DNA of 5,655 bases from Planctomycetota bacterium. GTDB taxonomy: Bacteria; Planctomycetota; Phycisphaerae; WQYP01. The notes beneath the pieces are model-generated. The model was not told the origin of the DNA and searched no databases. It was given only the letters and a program-made list of their open reading frames with translations. How positions within the stretch are numbered: position 1 is the first letter of the stretch; each line of letters starts with the position of its first letter. Made by a program: the position numbers and the translations under genes. The stretch is from positions 1 through 5,655 of the forward strand of contig JAJZEY010000001.1 in assembly GCA_021805585.1 (NCBI GenBank). The letters are read 5' to 3'. Of the stretch, positions 1 through 4,178 are shown piece after piece.

Positions 1-165
1 CGGCTGGGCGTGCTGGGTATCTGTTTGTGGTACATGGCGACGCACCAAATTTCGGGTGCCAATTTAACCGCCGTCTGGATCGCGATTTTTGTGGACCTGA
101 ATTATCGGGCGATCTTCAGCTATGTCATATTTCATCGGGATAAATGGCTTTCGCATAAAGTCTGA
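1..165 (+). CDS. MATE-family efflux transporter, C-terminal fragment (5' end outside window)
   Basis: The first 54 codons of frame 1 are open and end at TGA 163-165, so this is the 3' end of a gene that starts upstream. The fragment has the tail end of one hydrophobic segment (residues 1-12), a short polar loop (THQISG) and a second hydrophobic segment (about 19-43). The tail is basic: FHRDKWLSHKV. The pattern of a glycine-containing loop, a VW-aI-x-D helix, an arginine (R36) and a closing F-x-x-x-KW is what the last two helices of MATE (MatE/NorM/DinF) transporters look like. Members of that family export drugs or metabolites across the inner membrane in exchange for Na+ or H+. Only about a tenth of a typical 450-residue MATE protein is visible, so the substrate cannot be inferred. 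Another polytopic transporter remains possible. The gene converges on the next one with a 4-base gap and no visible terminator hairpin. Confidence 0.6.
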   Translation, partial: RLGVLGICLWYMATHQISGANLTAVWIAIFVDLNYRAIFSYVIFHRDKWLSHKV

Positions 166-169
166 CGGA

Positions 170-637
170 TCACGCCGGACGCGCTGAAAACATCCATGGT
201 TCCGTGCTGCCGGTGGGGGGGTGAAAAAGGAGGTGAAGATTCGCGGATGCTCCGACAAGGGTTACATTCAGCACGGTCTGGTCGGATGAATGTACGATCA
301 ACCGGCCACGGTCCACTTGTGTGACATGGCCACGATTATTGGAAATCGGGCCTTGGTAATCAAGGTAAATCCGGCGATGGTCGGGCAGGGGATATGCGGG
401 TAACCAATGAATTGCCTGGCCGTGCGGGCTGGGCCAGTCGTATGGTGGGGCGTGAATTCGCCATGTGGCCAGGCCTGTTCTACCGGGCAATTCCAGCAAA
501 AGGTCCCAATGCATATCCTGTGCGGTCACATGGCGGAGGATTGCAAAGGCTAAATTCTGGCCGTCTGAAGGGCCATCCTCCCGCAAAGCATCCGGCGGTG
601 CGAAGGGGGGGAATTTGCTGGAGTCTTGCCAAACCAC
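170..637 (-). CDS. Stand-alone LigD_N (DNA ligase D 3'-phosphoesterase-like) domain protein
   Basis: The 155-residue protein is essentially one LigD_N (PF13298-like) domain, from about residue 29 to 118. Recognisable elements are FAILRH36, H43-W-D45-LLLE49, a W59 strand, LPDH87RRIY91LDYQG, and a NRGHVTQVD109-RG strand. In bacterial LigD this domain trims 3'-phosphates and ribonucleotides from DNA ends during end joining; here no ligase or polymerase domain is attached. H36, H43, D45, H87 and Y91 match the family's metal and active-site pattern. The position equivalent to the catalytic Arg two residues after the Asp (HxDxR in LigD) is Leu47, so activity is uncertain. The frame opens at a GTG (635-637) directly preceded by ACC and an in-frame TGA, without a Shine-Dalgarno site. 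The true start may be an internal codon, such as the TTG at residue 18, since the conserved core begins near residue 29. It is divergent from the TPR lipoprotein gene and convergent with the MATE gene. Confidence 0.8.
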   Translation of the reverse strand: MVWQDSSKFPPFAPPDALREDGPSDGQNLAFAILRHVTAQDMHWDLLLELPGRTGLATWRIHAPPYDWPSPHGQAIHWLPAYPLPDHRRIYLDYQGPISNNRGHVTQVDRGRLIVHSSDQTVLNVTLVGASANLHLLFHPPTGSTEPWMFSARPA

Positions 638-673
638 GGTTCAATGATACCATCAGTACATGGAAAACCTAGC

Positions 674-677
674 GGAG
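674..677 (+). promoter_or_regulatory. Shine-Dalgarno site for the TPR lipoprotein
   Basis: GGAG lies 6 bases before the ATG at 684, which is ideal spacing. The in-frame ATG at 660 has no such site, and the ATG at 723 has only AAGG about 11 bases upstream. This site therefore decides the start in favour of 684. Confidence 0.55.
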
Positions 678-683
678 TTCAAC

Positions 684-1376
684 ATGACCGGAAAAATGAT
701 GCGGATTAAGGCTCGTTCTTCAATGACGAAAAAACTTTTCACCGTTGCACTGCTGATTGGCGTTGGCGTTCTGGCCGGATGCCAATCGCCCGCCATGAAG
801 TTGCGCAACGAAGGGCTGCGACTCTATCACCAGCATAAATATGCCGCGGCTCTGGCAAAATTCAACCAATCACTGAAATACAACGAATCCCAACCGCGGG
901 GTAATTACTACGCGGGCGCATCGGACTACATGCTGGGGCGGTATGAGCAGTCGCAATATCACTACAAAATGGCCTGGCGCGTGGATCCGAATTATGGCCA
1001 CGTGAAAAGCGCTTTGGCGGAAGCTCTGATCAAGAGCGGAAAGCCCAATGAGGCGATGAATTTTCTGGAACGCGATGCGGCACTGACCCAGCGACCGGCG
1101 GGACGGCTGCGGGTGGCGCGGTTCTATGAAAAACTCGGTGACCTGGATGATGCCCGCGCAAACTATATTAAGGCGGCCCAAATGGCACCGACCGATGCCC
1201 GTATTCAGTTGCAGACCGCACAGTTTTTTGACCGCATCGGCCAGAAAGCCATCGCCGGGAAATACTATGCCCGCGCTTACAAAATAAACCCGGCGCTGCC
1301 CGGCCTGGTTCCGGCGATGCTTAACGATGGCTTAACCATTTCCGACGCTTATGGCCCCGCGGCCACGCATCCCTGA
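684..1376 (+). CDS. TPR-repeat lipoprotein
   Basis: This is a 230-residue protein from ATG 684, chosen because of the well-spaced GGAG; starts at 660 and 723 are in frame and cannot be excluded. A basic n-region (including MTKK, residues 14-17) is followed by a hydrophobic stretch and the lipobox V-L-A-G-C33, so it should be exported and lipidated at Cys33. The rest is alpha-helical with about five tetratricopeptide units: roughly 37-70 (A-x-x-x-Y-x-x-ALAKF), 72-103 (Y-x-x-G-x-x-x-x-x-x-GRYEQS, DPN), 105-130, 138-171 (YEKLGDLDDA, AP) and 173-204 (FFDRIGQ, INP). TPR lipoproteins act as periplasmic or outer-membrane scaffolds, as in PilF/PilW pilus assembly or BamD-type assembly. No residue here assigns it to one of those systems. 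The C-terminal 25 residues lie outside the repeats. It is followed by a 152-base gap, so it may be transcribed apart from the genes after it. Confidence 0.85.
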   Translation: MTGKMMRIKARSSMTKKLFTVALLIGVGVLAGCQSPAMKLRNEGLRLYHQHKYAAALAKFNQSLKYNESQPRGNYYAGASDYMLGRYEQSQYHYKMAWRVDPNYGHVKSALAEALIKSGKPNEAMNFLERDAALTQRPAGRLRVARFYEKLGDLDDARANYIKAAQMAPTDARIQLQTAQFFDRIGQKAIAGKYYARAYKINPALPGLVPAMLNDGLTISDAYGPAATHP

Positions 1377-1528
1377 TCCGCGACGGGAGGAACAGGCCCA
1401 TAAAATGCGGCCGCAGTTAAAAAATACTGCCTTCGGTGTTGGGCAATGGAATTCTTTGTGGCACTCGAAAAATTTCCGGTGCGGCCGGGTTTACCCGTAG
1501 CCAGGCACGACTCCCACAGGTCTTAATT

Positions 1529-2119
1529 ATGATTGAATCCGCCAGTCATCGATGTATTGAGCTGCTGGAAGCTGATCGCGATACGCTGTATTCGACGGCC
1601 CAAAGTTGTGCGTCGCCCGACTATGCCGAGAGTCTGCTTCAACAGGCGGTTCGTCAGGTGTTTAAGGAGTTTGTGGAAAAAAAAGTTTCAGAGCGGGATT
1701 TCCCGCGGCAGGTAATCGAGGTGATGCGGCGCGATCAGACCGCGTCGCCGGATAGTGCGAAATCGCAAACCGGCACGGCGGCTGTGATGCCGGCTGCGGC
1801 GTGGGCAAGATTAACCGCCGCGGTTCAGATAGAAGCGGCCCGACTGGGCGGCGCGGCGGAACAGTCGATGCTGGCATATGACCCGCTTCTGGCACCGAAA
1901 AAGAAAAAATCCGCCGACGATGACCTGGTCGAGGGATTCAATCTTTCACCCTGGACACGATTTGTGGTGGCGGCGGCTATTGTGCTGTTTATTGGAATTG
2001 TGGCTTCCATTATTTTAACGACACGGGGGGAACATGAGCCGGCGGCCGGTCATCCGACAACGTCTATGCCGACGCCGACAACCGGTTCCCGCCCCGCTAC
2101 CGGAATGGTACATCCGTAA
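1529..2119 (+). CDS. Single-pass membrane protein with a sigma-70 region 2-like N-terminal helical domain
   Basis: I do not recognise this as a named gene. From ATG 1529 it has 196 residues; a longer in-frame reading from GTG 1436 adds 31 residues with no domain character, and an AGG 8 bases before ATG 1529 favours the shorter form. Residues about 8-68 (CIELLEADRDTLYSTAQ, DYAESLLQQAVRQVF, FPRQVIEVMRRD) follow the helix layout of ECF sigma factor region 2, where similar positions read LY..A.....D..DAEDLVQE.F. No region 4 follows. Next come a low-complexity linker, an alanine-rich helix (88-112), a K124-K127 cluster and acidic DDD (130-132). One transmembrane helix follows at about 145-165 (FVVAAAIVLFIGIVASIIL). 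The 30-residue tail is rich in Pro/Thr/Gly. With four lysines on the N-terminal side, the N-terminus is probably cytoplasmic. Its stop codon is immediately followed by the methyltransferase ATG, so the two are translationally linked. The sigma2 resemblance is my reading, not a search result. Confidence 0.7.
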   Translation: MIESASHRCIELLEADRDTLYSTAQSCASPDYAESLLQQAVRQVFKEFVEKKVSERDFPRQVIEVMRRDQTASPDSAKSQTGTAAVMPAAAWARLTAAVQIEAARLGGAAEQSMLAYDPLLAPKKKKSADDDLVEGFNLSPWTRFVVAAAIVLFIGIVASIILTTRGEHEPAAGHPTTSMPTPTTGSRPATGMVHP

Positions 2120-2845
2120 ATGGCCTCGCCGATGCAAAAAACAACCCCTGGCTTTTCATCCCTGGTAAGTCGATTCGCCGTGCGGACGCATCGTTTTGAT
2201 ATTGCCGGCCGCACGCTGGATATTACCGCCCCCAAAGATCCGGATTCACTGCTGGATGACCCGGTAACCGAACAGCGGTACAAGGCGGATAATTATTTAC
2301 CCTACTGGCCCGTGATTTGGCCCAGCAGTTTGATGCTGGCCCATCGGATTGCCCAGTCCGACGAATCCCCTCCGGTGGTGCCGGCCGGGGGCAAGGGGCG
2401 GCCGCGGGCATTGGAGCTTGGGTGCGGCCTGGGCATAGCCGGCGTGGCGGCGGGATGGCGCGGCTGGCATGTGACTTTTACCGATTATGATCCGGAAGCG
2501 ATTGAGTTTGCCCGCCATAATGCCGCAACCAACCAAATTGCAGCCGATGCGGTGGACGCTTTTCAGATGGATTGGCGAAGTCCGGTGGAACAAAAGTTTG
2601 ACTGGATTATCGCATCGGACGTGTTGTATGAACGGCGCCTTCACGCGATTCTGCTAAGTGCTGTCAAACGACTGCTGGCACCGGGTGGCACCGTATGGAT
2701 CAGTGATCCGGGGCGGAACAGTGCGGAAGATTTTCCGATATTGGCTGTGCTGGAAAATTTTACGGTCAGTGAAGGGCCGTTGAAATGGCACGGAGATCCG
2801 GGGATACAGAAGGATGGCCTGCTGTATCGGCTGACCATTCCGTAA
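2120..2845 (+). CDS. Class I SAM-dependent methyltransferase, METTL/Methyltransf_16-like
   Basis: The protein has 241 residues and starts at the ATG directly after the TAA of the preceding gene; a second ATG lies four codons later. The SAM-binding fold is clear: motif I LELGCGLGIAG (98-108), the acidic end of strand 2 TDYD (121-124), then AIEFARHNA, D-W (151-152), and the post-motif II segment FDWIIASDVLYE (160-171). A conserved PYWPVIWPS stretch at 61-69 precedes motif I. The DVLYE motif and P-x-W-P-x-x-W element are characteristic of the METTL21/METTL23/ETF-beta lysine methyltransferase group, which methylates lysine or other side chains of proteins, so a protein substrate is the best guess. 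It lies just upstream of rsmE, where many bacteria carry prmA (ribosomal protein L11 methyltransferase). A ribosomal protein substrate is therefore an attractive but unproven inference. Confidence 0.85.
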   Translation: MASPMQKTTPGFSSLVSRFAVRTHRFDIAGRTLDITAPKDPDSLLDDPVTEQRYKADNYLPYWPVIWPSSLMLAHRIAQSDESPPVVPAGGKGRPRALELGCGLGIAGVAAGWRGWHVTFTDYDPEAIEFARHNAATNQIAADAVDAFQMDWRSPVEQKFDWIIASDVLYERRLHAILLSAVKRLLAPGGTVWISDPGRNSAEDFPILAVLENFTVSEGPLKWHGDPGIQKDGLLYRLTIP

Positions 2846-2859
2846 ATGTGCCCGATGCC

Positions 2860-2863
2860 GGAG
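2860..2863 (+). promoter_or_regulatory. Shine-Dalgarno site for rsmE
   Basis: GGAG lies 8 bases before the ATG at 2872. It selects that start, which begins MATTRFYIP like other RsmE proteins, over the 29-codon longer frame that would overlap the upstream methyltransferase gene. Confidence 0.6.
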
Positions 2864-2871
2864 AATGTGGT

Positions 2872-3651
2872 ATGGCTACCACCCGATTTTATATTCCCGA
2901 CCTTGGTGCGGGTGAAACCGCTCTGCCCGACGACCAGGACCATCATGCGCGCCATGTGCTGCGGATGGAAGATGGCCAGATGGCGATTGCCTTTAATGGC
3001 CGCGGCCTTTGGGCGATGGGGCGATTGGTTATGCGCCGGCGCGAAAGTTGCTTTGTGCCCACCGAGCCTTTGCGGCAGGATTCACCGCCGCCACTTGCCG
3101 TGACTGTGGCGTCGGCAACGCCCAAGGCGGATCGAGCCATGCAAATGGTGGAGCAATTAAGCCAGCTAGACGTGCAGCGGCTGGTCTGGCTGGATACGGA
3201 TTATGCCGTGGTGCATCCGGATAAACAGGGCGGAAAAATGGTCAAATTCCGCCGTGCCGCGGCGGAATCCGCCAAGCAGTGCGGGCGCAATTTTGTTATG
3301 GAAATTGACGGACCGGTCGCCCTGTTCGATTTTCTCGGGCAGCCCGCATCCGGAACGGTTGAATTTCTTTGGGGCCGGCCGGCCGCCGAGGAATCGCTTT
3401 TCGACCGGCTAACCAGAACGGCCTGTCTAAAATCGCCCGCCGATGTCAACGCCTCCGGAACTGGCGAGCGGCCCGGCGGTTATACAATGGTCGTTTTGAT
3501 CGGGCCGGAGGGCGGCTGGAGCCACGCGGAAACGAGGCTGCTTTCCGCCGACGCCCGTGTGCACGCCGTGCGTCTTGCCGCGACGGTGCTTCGTATGGAA
3601 ACCGCGGCGGTAACGGCGGCGGCTATCATCCGTTGCGCCGCCAACGGCTGA
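2872..3651 (+). CDS. rsmE: 16S rRNA (uracil(1498)-N(3))-methyltransferase RsmE
   Basis: The 259-residue protein has the usual RsmE length and architecture. An N-terminal PUA-like RNA-binding domain comes first (1-70: RFYIPD, HHARHVLRMEDG at 24-35). A SPOUT-family trefoil-knot methyltransferase domain follows (about 74-257). Family hallmarks are present: K85-x-D-R-x-x-x-MVEQLSQLDV (85-101), A-x-x-SAKQCGR (130-139), GPEGGWSHAE (211-220) and LAATVLRMETAA (235-246), the last two forming the SAM-binding knot. The enzyme methylates N3 of U1498 in helix 44 of 16S rRNA in the cytoplasm, acting on the assembled 30S subunit. A short low-similarity insertion (about 186-202) separates WGRP from the MVVLIGPEGG strand. 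The gene starts 26 bases after the methyltransferase stop and is probably the last gene of this operon. The cysteine in SAKQCGR (usually serine or another small residue, as in EQSxR) is a minor variation. Confidence 0.95.
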   Translation: MATTRFYIPDLGAGETALPDDQDHHARHVLRMEDGQMAIAFNGRGLWAMGRLVMRRRESCFVPTEPLRQDSPPPLAVTVASATPKADRAMQMVEQLSQLDVQRLVWLDTDYAVVHPDKQGGKMVKFRRAAAESAKQCGRNFVMEIDGPVALFDFLGQPASGTVEFLWGRPAAEESLFDRLTRTACLKSPADVNASGTGERPGGYTMVVLIGPEGGWSHAETRLLSADARVHAVRLAATVLRMETAAVTAAAIIRCAANG

Positions 3652-3729
3652 ATGGGTGCTATCGCCGATGCGCGTTTTCACCATTCCGTTTTGCCGGGTG
3701 CGGCTATTTTCAGCGTTTGGAATGCGATT

Positions 3730-3966
3730 TTACCTGACCCAATGACCTGGCACCCATTGATAACGCCCCCAGCGCGGCCGCCAGACATAATGCGCGCGTA
3801 TCCAGACGGCTCCGGGCCACGGTGCGGCGGGAACATAATACGCCCCCGGCGGCGGCGGTGGCGGTCCCGGCGGTCCCGGACGCGCGACCACAACGGTGCG
3901 ACAACCCGTGGAAAAAAGTGATCCAGTCAGTAACGCGCCGGCAGCCAGTATTGTGATTGTCTTCAT
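3730..3966 (-). CDS. Small WXXGXW-repeat lipoprotein with a polyproline stretch
   Basis: The 78-residue protein begins MKTITILAAGALLTGSLFSTGC, a short signal peptide ending in a lipobox-like S-T-G-C22. The -3 residue is serine rather than the usual Leu/Val, so lipidation is likely but not certain. After RTVVVARPGPPG comes a run of six prolines (35-40), then a Tyr/Trp/Pro-rich segment. The clear motif is W71-V-P-G-H-W76 at the end, with a degenerate copy around W55-I-R-A-H-Y60. This fits the short secreted BcpO-related / YXWXXGHW-type proteins (WXXGXW repeat). Their function is unknown, though they are often envelope-associated and stress-related. The start is secure because a perfect AGGAGGT precedes it. 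The gene converges on rsmE and is divergent from the protease gene. The proline run would be expected to need EF-P for efficient translation. Confidence 0.85.
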   Translation of the reverse strand: MKTITILAAGALLTGSLFSTGCRTVVVARPGPPGPPPPPPGAYYVPAAPWPGAVWIRAHYVWRPRWGRYQWVPGHWVR

Positions 3967-3970
3967 GGAA

Positions 3971-3977
3971 ACCTCCT
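3971..3977 (-). promoter_or_regulatory. Strong Shine-Dalgarno site of the WXXGXW lipoprotein
   Basis: On the minus strand the sequence reads AGGAGGT, then TTCC, then ATG. This is the closest match to the anti-16S consensus in front of any gene in the window, and it implies efficient translation of the small lipoprotein. Confidence 0.75.
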
Positions 3978-4178
3978 GTTGGTCATTTCAGGCGATCGGG
4001 TCGCCTGCGGGACTAACGGCCAGAGAATTCAACAGTTGCACGGCCTGTGCAATTTTGTTCCGGAATTTTCCAGGCCGCTTTAATTGGGGGCGCATTTCAC
4101 TTAGGCTATCTATCAGAAATCCGGGGGCGGGAATATTAAGTCCGATAACCGTCGCTCTTCCGGAGTAAATAAGTGGTA
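3978..4178. promoter_or_regulatory. Divergent intergenic region between lipoprotein and protease genes
   Basis: About 200 bases separate the two divergent starts, so both promoters should lie here. The middle is AT-richer than the neighbouring genes (for example around 4078-4110 and 4130-4140). I could not identify a convincing -35/-10 pair, a sigma-54 site or an operator palindrome. An open frame runs through it on the minus strand (3988-4290), but I consider it non-coding. Confidence 0.35.
4162..4165 (+). promoter_or_regulatory. Possible Shine-Dalgarno site of the protease gene
   Basis: GGAG lies 7 bases before a GTG at 4173 and 13 bases before the in-frame ATG at 4179. Spacing favours GTG and codon preference favours ATG. 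The two alternatives differ by only two residues, so the choice does not change the product. Confidence 0.35.

Noticed and set aside
226..249. Perfect-looking Shine-Dalgarno (AAGGAGGTGA) followed by ATG 247 on the plus strand
   Set aside because: It lies antisense within the LigD_N gene, where the bases encode HLLFHPP, and the frame it opens stops after about 25 codons with no protein character.
1406..1424. Palindrome TGCGGCCGCA followed by GTTAAAAAA, as a terminator after the TPR gene
   Set aside because: The palindrome has no loop, so an RNA hairpin would have only about three pairs, and the following run is A rather than T on the plus strand.
1436..1528. Extended N-terminus of the sigma2-like protein from GTG 1436
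   Set aside because: The 31 extra residues have no domain or signal character and no ribosome site, while ATG 1529 has an AGG at suitable spacing and begins just before the helical domain.
3693..3710. Small hairpin GCCG-GGTG-CGGC followed by TATTTT between rsmE and the lipoprotein gene, as a terminator
   Set aside because: The stem is only four base pairs and the T tract is interrupted, so it is too weak to call, although the location between convergent genes is right.
3652..3921. Plus-strand frame of 89 codons starting right after the rsmE stop (TGAATG)
   Set aside because: It would overlap the well-supported WXXGXW lipoprotein on the other strand, lacks a ribosome site of its own, and its arginine/proline-rich composition is the mirror of the lipoprotein's codons.
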